Below are positions 46,221-56,951 of a DNA stretch of 64,000 bases, one piece after another. Position numbers and translations under genes: made by a program. The notes under the pieces were generated by a model. That model made no database searches, was not told the origin of the DNA, and saw nothing but the letters and a program-made list of their open reading frames with translations. How positions within the stretch are numbered: position 1 is the first letter of the stretch; each line of letters begins with the position of its first letter. Source of the DNA: Chlamydoabsidia padenii (taxonomy: Eukaryota; Mucoromycota; Mucoromycetes; Mucorales; Cunninghamellaceae); contig JAIWND010000007.1 in the NCBI GenBank assembly GCA_025330725.1, positions 248,001 to 312,000 of the forward strand, in the 5' to 3' direction.

Positions 46221-46802
46221 GACTGATCAATTGGTATATATGTATAAAAAGGGGGGGGGTGATGAATTAAGAATATGGAAAGAAGAAGAAGAAGAAGAAG
46301 AAGAAGAAGAGAGAAAAAAAGGAGTTGAGATTTTATGTAGAGTCACTCGCAAAAAAATCTGGCTGAAAAATTCAAATCCCGCGACATTGAATCATCCAGG
46401 TACACATGCGATATTCGCACGTAAGACGTGTCCTCTTCAAGCCTTATCATTTCTTAAAGGGCACTTACCCTAGTATGACACTTTCCCTTTAAAAATCATT
46501 GAAAACAAACATAAACAAACAAACAAACCTTTTCTCCTTACAGAGATCAAGAAGGCACGGTGCATTGATACCTTGTATTGGAATGATGATTCAGGAGAAG
46601 GAATTTATATTTAGATCACACATTTCTTTACTACCATAACATAACATATAGTGTCATAAAAGTTGATTTATTTATTAGAATCAACTTCAGGGGGGGTGGA
46701 TCAAATGGGAGAGATGCATAAAAAAATAAAAAGACTAAATCTAGGGGGGGGGACATGTATACTAAAGAGAAGATGACAAGTATACTATAGTATGTATGTG
46801 TT
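46221..46802. other. Intergenic region with GAA microsatellite
   Basis: Promoter of the ubiquitin protease gene (motif at 46371), a (GAA)n tract at about 46281-46310, and the 3' end of the Kelch gene with several poly-G runs. No gene is seen. Confidence 0.6.
46371..46382 (-). promoter_or_regulatory. GCGGGATTTGAA promoter motif
   Basis: TTCAAATCCCGC on the plus strand, about 150 bp upstream of the minus-strand ubiquitin protease start and in the same orientation as the gene. Confidence 0.45.
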
Positions 46803-48799
46803 TTAGTAATTACCATAAGGCTTGACAGTATCTTGATCATAAGAGAATGATCCGGTTAAATCAGGCTTGTTTTGGAGAGGAATATCATTGGCAACGACTG
46901 TAGTTGATTGGGCCGTAATCGGTGATGAAGAAGTATAAGTAGGCGCAGTAGATATTGACATTTCATCAGGATGGTAAATTCGATTCGATCGTTGTGATGG
47001 TATACGAGTCAAAGGTGTTGATTTGTCGTTTGTTGCATTCATGAATTCCTGGGTTGTTTTTGAAAAGTAAGTGCCTTTGGGTGGACCAGTGAATTGTCCA
47101 TCGATCTCGAATTGGGTTGTCGTTGGTTTTGATACTGATTCTTGTTTCTTACGTCGTAAGAAGAAAATACATGCAGCTATGATGGCAATCTATATCAAGT
47201 TGTGAGTATGGTTTAATATAAAAATAAAGTAAAAGCCAAATGATTATTTACTTACCAATGCCACCACGCCTATAATTATACCAGCAATCGCACCACCACC
47301 AATACCAGAAGAGCTATTTTGATGATCATCGCCATTATTATTATTTGTTGTTGTTGTTGTATTGCTATTGGGATTACCACCAGCAGTAAAACTGTTTAGC
47401 CAAGTCCAGTTGTCGACATTTAACATATAAAAGTTGTTCATGCTCATGGTAACATGATCGGCACCAAAGATAATAAAAAGATAAGTGTCCATATACAGCA
47501 CAGCAGAGTGACCAAATCGAGATCCGGAGCCAATGGAACTCACGTTTTGTTGTGTCCATGTAGTTGTTTCTGGGTCAAAGGTATAGCAAATATCGTCAAA
47601 AGTACCGGGTGTTTCTAGTAAAAAAAGTGAATTGTTAGTTGATCCCTTCCCTTCAATGCATGTGATACTTACCCGAATTGCCTTGTTTTCCACCAAAGAG
47701 GACAAATTGATTTGTCTTGGGTACTATCAGGGCACATCCAAAAAAAAAAGGGGGGTGAGATCAATATCGAGATGACGGTTTCACTTACAATAAGTAAAAG
47801 TGTGGCTGTTTCGGCTAGTAGGCGTAGTACCATTGACTTTAGCAGTGATACTCCCCCAGGTTAGTGTTTTGGTATCATAAGTGGTAATTGTCGTCAGTGG
47901 TACGTTGGTATCCCACGTGTAGGCTGATCCGCTGAGTGTGCCAAGTCGTCCTCCCGTATAATAGATAACCCCATTGTTGTCCACGGCCGAAGCATGTTCT
48001 GTCCGGAAGATAGTGCCTGGACCAAGTGGTGAAGATAGCCATTGACCGTTCTAAAGTGATATTGATTAATGAATGAGAGCTGGGAACACGTGGAAAGTTA
48101 TCACTTACCGTCGTCGCTTTATAAGTCAAAAAGTTGCGGTTAGGAATGGTATTCGTATAGGTGCTATAAAATAGAGTGATAAGTAATTGATTCCAAGGGC
48201 ATTCTTTCATACTTACACAAGTCCACCAAAGAGATAAGCGTTGCCATTTTGATCGATATCAAGACTGGACCCAATTCTAAAAAAAGAAGTTGAAAAGTAA
48301 AAGAAAAAAAAAAAAGTGCTGCCTGGTCAATCATTCAAATTTCAAATCCCGATATTTCTTCAAGTACTTACGTTTGATTGGCATTGGTGGGGACAGTCTG
48401 CCACTGATCAATATCCGCATGATAAATAGTTGTTTTATTCTTCAAGAAAGCCTTCCCATTATTATAACCACTTCCACTGGTGATCAGATAGCTTGTGTTG
48501 CTGATGGCTGCGAATCCAAACGAGTAGTTAGGTTCCAGAGTAAAGTTAGCCGGAGGGGAGAGTTTTTCCCAGGCGCTTTGACCATCATTGAGGGACCAGT
48601 CCTTAGAGAGATCCAGTATCAAGTGTTCATTTAGCACTGTGTTGTAATTGATGCCTCCAGGTACATATTGGCCACCTCCATAGCAATAAATCTTTTGTTG
48701 TAGTGTTACACAGCCATGTTTGAAACGAGGTTGAGGTTTGATGGCCAAAGTCAGACCAAATAGTCGTAAAGCAAGTAACAAAAATACTATTGCTTGCAT
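46803..48799 (-). CDS. Kelch-repeat type I membrane protein
   Basis: Seven minus-strand exons (48372-48799, 48217-48276, 48109-48163, 47789-48050, 47673-47723, 47256-47614, 46803-47189) join in phase to 533 aa. A signal peptide (MQAIVFLLLALRLFGLTLA) is followed by Kelch units with FGG/YGG and W motifs: KIYCYGGGQY, NAYLFGGL, VIYYTGGRLG, QFVLFGGKQG, LFIIFGADH. A Gly/Ile/Val-rich membrane span (IAGIIIGVVAL then IAIIAACIFF, about residues 395-417) precedes KKQ and a cytosolic tail of about 115 residues. Six or so Kelch blades would form an extracellular propeller. Such proteins are common in Mucoromycota-type genomes but their ligands are unknown. A promoter motif lies 110 bp upstream. Confidence 0.85.
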
Positions 48800-48908
48800 A
48801 ATTAGTTGGAATAAAAGACAAAACAGGAAAAGGTAAAGAAGAAGAAGAAGAAAAAGAAAATGAAAGGGAGGGTCATAAAAATGTCTACATGTGTCTTCGA
48901 ATTCCGAT

Positions 48909-48921
48909 TCGGGATTTAAAA
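48909..48921 (-). promoter_or_regulatory. CGGGATTTAAAA promoter motif
   Basis: The motif reads TCGGGATTTAAAA on the plus strand, about 110 bp upstream of the minus-strand Kelch gene start, so it is in opposite orientation. Confidence 0.4.
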
Positions 48922-49405
48922 TGACCACACCTTTGTTCAACATGACTGATGTACCAATCTACAATTAACTAGATGGACACAAGTCTATCTTTCAAGTCAT
49001 CAAAAAGAAACAAGGTAATAGACAGTAGTTGCAAATTGACATGTTTCTATCATATACTCCCAATTGAGACATTTCTACCTTTTGAGATCAAGAAAGCCAG
49101 GGACAAACGTGGGTAGCACCAATATAATCAGATCCAATAGAGGCAGAATTAATGGAAAGAGACCAAGTCATTTGAGGAAAAAAGAAACCAGATGAGCCAC
49201 AAGTAACTTTGTACTGGAGTCACACACAATATGGAGAGACCTTTACAAACAGTGTTTTCATTTCATTAAAAATATATTTTTATTCATTGTTCAAATGTTA
49301 TCAGTGCTAAAAACTATGATCAATGCTATTCTACCACCAGTTATCTTCATTTAGTTTGATTCCATTGCAGAGACCAACATTGAATGAGCCCACACCATAT
49401 TAAGT

Positions 49406-49715
49406 TTAACCTGATTGATATACGGATTTTGAGCCTCCTTCATAGTTGGGATCATCGTCGTTGATTTGTTGGTAAACTATTGCATAAACAGTTGTTGGAA
49501 AGATAAAAGGTGTATCTTCAGGTGCCCATTGTATAAACCCATATTGGAATCCCAGTGTTCGATCTCCATGTGTCGTTGTTTCGAATACATCGTCCATCCA
49601 ATTCTAGATAACCCATCCCCTCTTGGTTTCGAGATCATAACGGTTGGTTGGTATGAATCGTGAGATAAGTATTCTTAGTATTCCTTTCGCACCATGTTGT
49701 TGTTGTAGAGATTGT
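49406..49715 (-). pseudogene. Coding-like remnant interrupted by an in-frame TAG
   Basis: A minus-strand frame can be read from about 49710 (QSLQQQHGAKGILRILISRF, then DLETKRGWVI). It meets a TAG and continues in the same frame for 65 codons (NWMDDVFETTTHGDRTLGF through FIFPTTVYAIVYQQI) to a TGA at 49406. The composition is protein-like and I do not recognise the family. TTATCTAG just before the second part could be a splice acceptor, in which case the downstream part is a terminal exon, but I find no convincing donor. Decay of a former gene is the simpler reading. Confidence 0.35.
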
Positions 49716-50552
49716 TATCCTAACGCCATATATAGGAGGGTCCACCAGTAGAATTTCAATCTAGTATTGTTCATTATGAGGTTTCCAGTGTCTATAATCA
49801 GAGTATTGAAAGTATGAGTATCAATAATCATCACCAAGATATACCCTTGTCTGTTTCCTTTTCCTTTTTCTTTTTTGATCCTACCCAAATGGCTGGCTGC
49901 CAAAGAGACCCATTTGAAGTGTGGTAATGATATGTTGGACAATGACCTTTATACCACTACTGATATACCAAAGGATCATAAAAATTATTTTCGTTTTCAG
50001 AAGAAGGACATCCCCCCCCCAAAGAGAGCGAAGCAGTTTATAGTACTGTATCAACAATACCCACTTGATATCAAGGATGGAAAAGGGTCGATATTAGTAT
50101 ACATGGCAGTATTCTTTTGCTTTCCTTACCCATAATTGATTAGCATCAGAGTTGAAGTTACCTTTTCAAAACTACGTCCCAAGACTCAAGTTATTTACCA
50201 AAAAAAGACAAAGTGAGTGTGAATCGCAAAAGAATTAGTATCGATCACCTTTTTTTGTTACCTTATTCTTTTTTCGTTTGTGGTTTTATGCGTGAGTAAG
50301 TTTGAAGACAAGATAAGTGTTTCGAGACGACTAGGGAGGGGTTGTTTTGATTTTATTGGTCACAGTGGTTCACATTGATGCAATGAGGAATGGGGGAATT
50401 ACATGATTAAAAAAAAAAGAGAGAGAATGATATTTACTATTAAGAATAAAAAGGGAAAGGGACTGGGTCATAAAAAGTGAAAGTGAAACGAAAGTAAGGG
50501 GTGAATGATCGACGGGGGGGGGAATTAAATAGACGATGCGGGGTGTGAAAAA

Positions 50553-52481
50553 TTACGGATCCAATAGAATGGAATCATCTGCTGATAATAAACTATCATG
50601 ATCACACGGCATACGGAAAGGAGCCGAACCAGCGGAATGTGTGGATGATGCATCAGATAAAGAGCTAGACATTAAAGGAGGGGATGAAATCGTAGAACAA
50701 GGGAATTGATTGGAAGGACGACGACAGGATGATTTGATGGAATGGTTCAAATACAAAATAGACGAAGGAGGACGAGGATTCATGCGTCGGGCTATATCCA
50801 AAGATACGGTAGGAATAGTACTTGAACTTACCACGGGGGAATTATAGTCCCGGGCAATAGTAGCTTTGATTAAAGATTGAATCCATGCTTTCATGCTAAG
50901 ATCGGTATCGGCATAAAAGTAAAACGTACGTTCTCTTTCATGTTGGGCTTTGAAGGAATACTGTCCTACACAGATAGTTTCATCACAGACCATACGGTAG
51001 CCACGTAGATTAATGAGACCTTTCATTCGGACATCCTATTAAAGGAAAAAGAAAAAAAATTAGAGCCGTGTCATTTTTTTTCCCTTCCCTGACAGGGTCT
51101 TACCTTCGGGCTTTTAAAATAAAACAAGTTGGACCCTTTCAAAACGAACCAGCGTTTATTCCAGGTCTTGTATCTATCACCCTGCTTATATAACCATCCT
51201 TCCATATCAGGTGCCACTTGATCATCTTGAATATCTATGGATGGGTTACGGTAGAGTATGTGTTGCTCAGGCTGTGTTGATAGATTGTCCATGGGTGAAT
51301 GGGGCGGTGATTGATACTGGTAAGCATGTTGATGATAATAGTCAATGCTTCCATCACTGCTTCGTCTTCTCCCTCTTCCTTCAGTCAAGTAATCAGAACC
51401 AATTCTTTCATTGATGGAGGTTTGTGGTAGTGAGTATTTTCTTGGTGGTTGCCCTTGACCTGTCAACATCCAATGATAATCCTATTTTGAATAAAGGTTA
51501 GACGATCGGTCGGGATTGGAATTAGTTTTTTTTTTTTTTTTTTTTTTTTTACCTCTGTGGTGTTTAGACATGATTTGGTTGGATGGAGATAAAAAGGATC
51601 TTGACGGAAGATTTCTTCTCGAAGGGCAAGAATGGCACTATGAATCTTGAATCGTTTGCCATAAGTATCTATTTCTAATTCCTTTAATGATTGTAATGAT
51701 AATTCCAAAAGGACATCCCCCGTGATTTCTTGTTCTGTATGTCGGTATTTGAAAAAGGATCGGCATGAAAAAAAGAAAAGATCAGCATAAAAATAAAAAA
51801 GTCGATCTCATCCCTTACTTACCAATGAACTGATCAACTACGCTTTCAAACCCAAGTTGAGTTAGCCAATCAGCGACATGCTCAGTTTCCCATTGTTCTG
51901 GTGGTACAGGACTGAGCGAGGTAGAAAGTAGAGCAGCACGAACGGCTTTTTGTAGGTTCCTCGAGGCAAAGGTGATATTAGGTGATAGGAGCGGAGGAGT
52001 CGATAGGCTACTACATTGATCATCATTTCTACTGGTTGAGCTGGTAGCTAAAGAGTAAGAGGAATAGCCAAGTCGATGGGTAGCAGTTGATATGGAAGGT
52101 GTGGATAATGGGTGAGATAAGGATGAGATCTGACTATGTGATGATGATGATAATCTATCGTCGTCCTCTGAAATGTCACTACAAGTTTTTCCATCATCTT
52201 CGTCGTCTGCGGATGAAGGTCGATCCACTGAAGTATAATTGACGGGGAACAATCCTTGTTGACCATCTTTATTTCGTCCCTAGTAGATTATTCATTTAGA
52301 TTCCATGAGCTAATAAGAATCATTTACCTTTATGTTTTTTTTTTCTCGTTATACTTACTCGCCACCAACCATCTTCGAAACCATCATCTTTTTCCAAGAC
52401 AATGACGGGGTCACCAATGCATAAACTAATTTCATCTTCATTCTCCGCTTCAAATTGATGGATCACGTAAACGACATCCAT
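50553..52481 (-). CDS. SH3-SAM-PH polarity protein, Boi1/Boi2 type
   Basis: Five minus-strand exons (52359-52481, 51823-52279, 51553-51734, 51104-51481, 50553-51035) join in phase to 540 aa. An SH3 domain covers residues 1-58 (ISLCIGDPVIVLEKDDGFED then GWWRGRNKDGQQGLFPVNY). A SAM domain lies at about 170-240 (VADWLTQLGFESVVDQFIEQ then ELEIDTYGKRFKI). A PH domain lies at about 345-445 (MEGWLYKQGDRYKTWNKRWF, VLKGSNLFYFKSP). This order is that of Boi1/Boi2, which couple Cdc42 polarity to exocytosis at the plasma membrane of yeast. The linkers are Ser/Pro-rich and the C-terminus is disordered. Confidence 0.88.
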
Positions 52482-52708
52482 TGTAGTAAGTAAAACAAAA
52501 AAGTAAAAGATATAAAAGTAAAAGGGAAAAAAATTACTTTTATATGCCTACTTTATAAATTTTGCACAAACTTTATTATGGTTGGGAAAAAAAAAAAGGA
52601 GTACACTAGGAGACCATATTCTATTTGATTGTATAGAAAAAAGGAGCTGGCATTCGATAAAAAGTCAAAGAAAGAGATAAATGAAACTATAAGGATACAA
52701 TGACAAGT

Positions 52709-52864
52709 TCAAAAGGAGTATGTTGTTCGAGTATTAGACTCTTCGTCGTACACTCTCACTATCAAAGGAGTAAAAGAAGAACTCGAACTTGTTGAGAGGG
52801 CGTATTCAGTTGATAAATGTAGTAACCCACATGTCACCAATACAATCATGTACAACCAAATCAT
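52709..52864 (-). CDS. Candidate short secreted or membrane protein (51 aa)
   Basis: From an ATG at 52864 the frame gives 51 aa. It starts with a signal-peptide-like MIWLYMIVLVTCGLLHL, then a Ser run and a polar tail. The same frame is open 11 codons further upstream, and an ATG (52914) lies just beyond a run of nine T in another frame, so a frameshift or sequencing error in the homopolymer could hide a longer N-terminus. CGGGATTTAAAATG lies about 120 bp upstream in the right orientation for this strand. It has no recognisable family. Confidence 0.35.
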   Translation of the reverse strand: MIWLYMIVLVTCGLLHLSTEYALSTSSSSSFTPLIVRVYDEESNTRTTYSF

Positions 52865-52979
52865 GCACTTGTATGCTTTTTTACTTTTGATTGACAAAAA
52901 AAAACTCTTTGTTCATTTCTCTTTAAGAATAGTAAAGAGAGGGGAGAATGGTCCCTGGATTTAATTTAAAAGTGCGCCA

Positions 52980-52992
52980 TTTTAAATCCCGA
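52980..52992 (-). promoter_or_regulatory. CGGGATTTAAAA promoter motif
   Basis: TTTTAAATCCCGAC on the plus strand. It could serve the short minus-strand frame at 52709-52864 or, at about 500 bp, the Boi-type gene. Confidence 0.4.
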
Positions 52993-53728
52993 CTTGCATG
53001 AATTGGTCGAAACAAGGAGCTAATGGGTTTGAGCTCACTATAATAACAAAGGAAAGATCTGGTGTGGGCAAAAAAGCATCATCACTCCTTCCCCCCACAT
53101 TCTTATTCTCCTTTTAGTGTCAGTCTCACCCATTCACTATATTCAATCACCAGTTTTTTTTCGTTTTGTTGCATTCCGGTTTCTGAAAATGAATACAAGT
53201 AATAGAACAAGACTCCTCATTACTACTATAAAGAAATCATTCATTACAAATGATTGTCTTTATTTACAAACCACGAGGATCTAGCATGCGAAAGAAAAGG
53301 AATGACAAAGAAATAGCAAGCAAGAGGTAGTATTTTCAAATCCCGACAATGGTCAGGCAGAGAGGAGGTTTTTTTTTTTTTCCACATGGGGTTAGTTTCC
53401 CCCCTTTTTTTGCTAAAAAGCTCTTCTCAACATAAATAGATATAGATGATGAATGTCGATTGATTGTCATTGTCACTTTGATTGTCATTTAACTCCATTT
53501 CTCGATCCGTGAATTCATCGAATACCAATAAATCCTTGGATCGGAGTTTCATTAAGATTTGTTGCATGAATTTCCCGGTTTGCCTTTGACACATTCAGTA
53601 AATTAAACGAGGTGTGTTTCATTGCATGAAAACAAGTTAATTCATATAATACATCTTTTGCTTGTTTGTTTGTTGTTTTCTTTTTTTCAACTTTTTACAA
53701 ACAAACACAAAAAGATACCTTTAGCAAA

Positions 53729-54998
53729 ATGAACATGTCTGAAGATGAACTCAAAAGAGTGGGAACCCTTGGATCCGAAGAAACAACGCAAAAGCGAAAA
53801 CGATGTGGTTGGGGTATGAAACTAACGGTCATTGTGGTATTGATTGTTCTCGGTGTTCTCGCCGGCGTATTACCCTTTTTGATCAAGAACCACTACCTTG
53901 ATATTATGTTTGGTGATACAAGTAATAGCAAAACCACGGGATGGCAAGACAATGGTAATACGACGGATCGCCATAATGGTAGCTCTTATGAATTGGATCC
54001 TCGGCTGAGTCGGTCTTTCTATGGGATCGATTACACACCTATTGGCGCTCAATTGGAGTTTGGTTGTAGTGTCACTCAAGAAGATGTGGTGGAAGACTTG
54101 AAAATTCTACATCAGATGACACCTCGATTACGGCTTTATGGGTTTGATTGTGATCAAGCACATCTTGTGATGAATGGGATGAAAATGTTGAATATTGACA
54201 TGGGACTCATTTTGACTATATGGGTGGATGGTAATGCAACAACTTATGAACGACAATATAATGCATTTTGGAACTTTTTGAATCAGTTTGGTGCTGACCA
54301 TATCACTGGCGTATCGGTAGGCAATGAAGGTAAGAAAAAAAAAACCATTCAAACGCCGACATTCATGCAGATATCTAATGACCATTTCAGCACTGTATAG
54401 GGAACAAATCAAGCCCGCGGAACTAATTGAGAGGATCCGAAATGTCAAGACCCAATTGAAAGAAAGAGGTTATGAACATATCCCCGTCTTCACCACTGAC
54501 ATTCGATCGTTACCAGACATTATGCCCGAAGAAGACCAAGTGCTCGATAATGTCCATCCCTTCTTTGCCGGCGTCACAGTGGACCAAGCGTCATCCTGGA
54601 CATGGAAGTATTTCAAGGACGTTGTGATTGTACCCACCATTCGACTGGCCCGTAGTAAAGGCATCGCTCAAGTGAAACCTGCCCTCATTTCCGAGGTGGG
54701 GTGGCCGACCGCCCCCGAGTCAAAAACCTACCAAGGAGCGGTGCCGTCTTTACAGAACCTGGAAAAGCTCTTGTTTTCTTTTGTGTGTCAATCGAATCAG
54801 AAAGGTGTGCCTTACTATTGGTTTGAATTCAAAGATGCTCCTTGGAAGAATGCGACGTTTAACGAGCCAAGAGAAGCATTCTGGGGTTTGTTTGACAAGG
54901 ATCGACGGTTGAAAGTTCCGCATTTGCCAAATTGTCCTCTGCCTCTGTTCAAGAGGGGCGATGTGTCTGTGCCCCAACCGGAGTTCGCTTTTCAATAG
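53729..54998 (+). CDS. Type II membrane GH17 beta-1,3-glucanase/transglycosylase
   Basis: Two exons (53729-54329, 54391-54998) join in phase to 402 aa. A cytosolic basic stretch (QKRKRCGWGMK) precedes a signal anchor at about 29-52, then a Ser/Asn-rich stem. The catalytic domain starts at FYGIDYTPIGAQLEFGC. The acid/base Glu is in SVGNE (residue 200), exactly at the intron, and the nucleophile is in ISEVGWPT (about Glu302). GH17 enzymes remodel beta-1,3-glucan in the fungal wall (Bgl2, Scw4, BtgC types). Several NxS/NxT sites suggest N-glycosylation. The family also includes plant-type endoglucanases, so exact activity is not fixed. Confidence 0.9.
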
Positions 54999-55051
54999 TG
55001 GATTACTATGATTGCTCCTATATAACTATTGCCTGAATTATTAAATTAATT

Positions 55052-55057
55052 AATAAA
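55052..55057 (+). terminator. Polyadenylation signal of the GH17 gene
   Basis: TTAATTAATAAACTAG about 55 nt after the stop codon, just upstream of the mobile element. Confidence 0.5.
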
Positions 55058-55162
55058 CTAGAAACATTATTTAATCAAAAGATCAGCATTGCTTGGGGAA
55101 AGTGAGCAAGTGAAAATAGCCTCTGAGGCTGGCATAAAAGGCACTGAAACTTTTCGGGGGAA

Positions 55163-55170
55163 GGAATTTT
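55163..55170. repeat. Left target-site duplication, GGAATTTT
   Basis: An identical octamer lies at 57050-57057, each abutting the element's terminal GGCAA/TTGCC. Confidence 0.75.
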
Positions 55171-55270
55171 GGCAACACCGGAGAAAGAGTAATTAAATTA
55201 AAAGTCCGAGCTGATTTTTTTTTTAAAACAAAATAAAAAATGAATTTGCAATATATATAAAATATTATTA

Positions 55271-56020
55271 ATGGATACCCTTTTTTCTAACAAAAGATTC
55301 TTACATGATATAAAAAGATGTTATATCTTAAAAATGATAAAAAAATTTGAAATAGATGAAATAAATATAAAGTTTGATAAAAATGAAAATAAAATAACAA
55401 TAATAGGAAAAGATTTAGATAATGATATATCACAAGCTTTTACATATACACCAAGACAACCAAAAAATAAAGATATAGAATCTATTTTTAGTGAAGAAAT
55501 TGATAATTCAAATAATAGTGATAGTACAATAGATGAAATTAATACAGTAGATAATGAAGAAAATGATACAATAGAAGATGAAAATACAATAAAAAAAGAT
55601 AATACAATAGATAAAGAAAATAATAATATAGTAGAGAATGATATAAACTGGTTAGAATATGAAGGATCTGAAGATGATGAAAATTACGATGAATATGAAG
55701 AAGATAAAACAAAAAAATTATTTGAAAATAATAATACAATAGATATTAATATAACAAATGAAAATTTTAATACAGTAGATACAAACAAAAAAAGACAGCC
55801 ATCAACACCTATATCACCACTGAAGGATAAAAAAAAAATAAAGCTAAGTAATATACAAGATAATTTTTGTATTCTATTATATAAAGTAATTAAAAAATTT
55901 ATAGAAGATAACAATATTATTGATGAATATAATGAAGAGCATGTACTTGTTAAAGAAATTTTATTAAATATAAGTGATATATATAAAGAAAAATTCAAAG
56001 ATAGTATATACAATAAATAA
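55271..56020 (+). CDS. Acidic passenger protein of the transposon, function unknown
   Basis: A single open frame of 249 aa starts 100 bp inside the left end of the element and ends 4 bp before the stop of the convergent transposase gene. It is very rich in Asn, Asp, Glu, Ile and Lys. The N-terminal 45 residues look ordered (KRCYILKMIKKFEIDEINIK). The middle is a degenerate acidic repeat of (D/E)NTI(D/K) units. A basic patch with SP/TP sites (KKRQPSTPISPLKDKKKIK, about residues 178-196) resembles a nuclear localisation signal. The last 50 residues are again helical. I recognise no family. Merlin elements normally carry only the transposase, so this gene is unexpected; it could regulate or assist transposition. 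Confidence 0.65.
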   Translation: MDTLFSNKRFLHDIKRCYILKMIKKFEIDEINIKFDKNENKITIIGKDLDNDISQAFTYTPRQPKNKDIESIFSEEIDNSNNSDSTIDEINTVDNEENDTIEDENTIKKDNTIDKENNNIVENDINWLEYEGSEDDENYDEYEEDKTKKLFENNNTIDINITNENFNTVDTNKKRQPSTPISPLKDKKKIKLSNIQDNFCILLYKVIKKFIEDNNIIDEYNEEHVLVKEILLNISDIYKEKFKDSIYNK

Positions 56021-56024
56021 TAAT

Positions 56025-56951
56025 TTATTTTTGTATTTTTATAACATCTTTAAGCATATCATAAAGGTTATTTTTATATCTTTTTCTAAAAGCTAATTCT
56101 ATAAAATATAAAGCATATAAATCACTATCTTTTTTTATATTGGGCATATATTTTCTCAAATGCATCCAAAAACCTTCTATTGTATTAGAATGTATTGTAT
56201 TATCCACAGGATCAACAAAGTATTTGGAATGGTTAATACTTTTATGATTATATCCAACATCAGAAAGTATATTATATGATTTTAGTTCATCAGTTATAAT
56301 TGTAGTTCCTGGTAAAACATGTTTCTGAATAAAAGGTATCAAGGTTGTAGATTTTCTATCAGGTACTGGTACCAAAAAGAATAGATTTGATTTTCTTTCA
56401 TAACCACCAAGTATCCATATATGTTTTCTTTGTCGTTTATGTTTAGCAGTAGTTATTTTTGTTTTTCCAAGGCAACATTCATCAATTTCCACAACTTGAC
56501 CAATACCACCAATTTGACCTTGCCATATATCTGGATTATTTAAAACCCACTGCGATATATATATTCTTATTTTAGAATACATTTTTGTTATAGATTTATC
56601 ATCAATTCCTGTTTGTAAAGAAACTTTTGATGGTGATGGATCTGAAAAAAAAATACAATAAATACTAATACAATATATTATAAACATACCTATTGCCCAT
56701 TGTCTTATTAGTTCAACTATTTGTATTGGTCTTAGTTTGCTGTTTTCAAAAAAAGATTCTATGTATAATCCTTTTCTTATATTATCATTATAACAAAAAA
56801 ACTTATATCTATCTCTAAGTTTTCCAATGGTCAATTGTTTACTACACTTAATACAATAGAATATCTTGATGAATCCTTCATTTTGTAAATATATTGTTGC
56901 TTTTTTATCATCAGATAAACTTCTAAAAAATTGTTCATTAGATTTAAACAT
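56025..56951 (-). CDS. IS1595/ISXO2-like (Merlin) DDE transposase
   Basis: The minus-strand frame from ATG 56951 encodes 308 residues. A 48-nt intron (56642-56689, GTATGT...TTTCAG) is very likely removed, giving 292 aa, because splicing restores the family-like join RQWAIDPSPSKVSLQTGI. A zinc-ribbon-like N-terminus (CIKC, then FFC) precedes the catalytic core: VVEIDECCLGK (Asp141), TIITDELKSY (Asp205) and HSNTIEGFWMHLR (Glu243), numbered after splicing. The GG motif HIWILGGYER between the first two is also typical. The core is complete with no stop codon, so the enzyme may be active. An upstream frame (57032-57173) could splice to it, but it lies mostly outside the element and is not needed. 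Confidence 0.88.
   Translation of the reverse strand: MFKSNEQFFRSLSDDKKATIYLQNEGFIKIFYCIKCSKQLTIGKLRDRYKFFCYNDNIRKGLYIESFFENSKLRPIQIVELIRQWAIGMFIIYCISIYCIFFSDPSPSKVSLQTGIDDKSITKMYSKIRIYISQWVLNNPDIWQGQIGGIGQVVEIDECCLGKTKITTAKHKRQRKHIWILGGYERKSNLFFLVPVPDRKSTTLIPFIQKHVLPGTTIITDELKSYNILSDVGYNHKSINHSKYFVDPVDNTIHSNTIEGFWMHLRKYMPNIKKDSDLYALYFIELAFRKRYKNNLYDMLKDVIKIQK

Larger units (their letters stand above)
48800..50552. other. Long region without an intact gene
   Basis: Besides the Kelch promoter and the broken frame at 49406-49715, a plus-strand frame at 49875-50135 (86 codons, with a run of KDHKNYFRFQKKDIPPPKR) and an opposite-strand frame (PHFKWVSLAASHLG) overlap. Neither has clear exon borders. 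The stretch may be an eroded gene locus. Confidence 0.4.
52482..53728. other. Divergent intergenic region, Boi-type gene and GH17 gene
   Basis: Contains the short frame at 52709-52864 and motif copies at 52980 and 53335 (TTCAAATCCCGAC, about 390 bp before the GH17 ATG). A TTTGTTTGTTG-rich leader precedes the GH17 start. I see no other gene. Confidence 0.55.
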
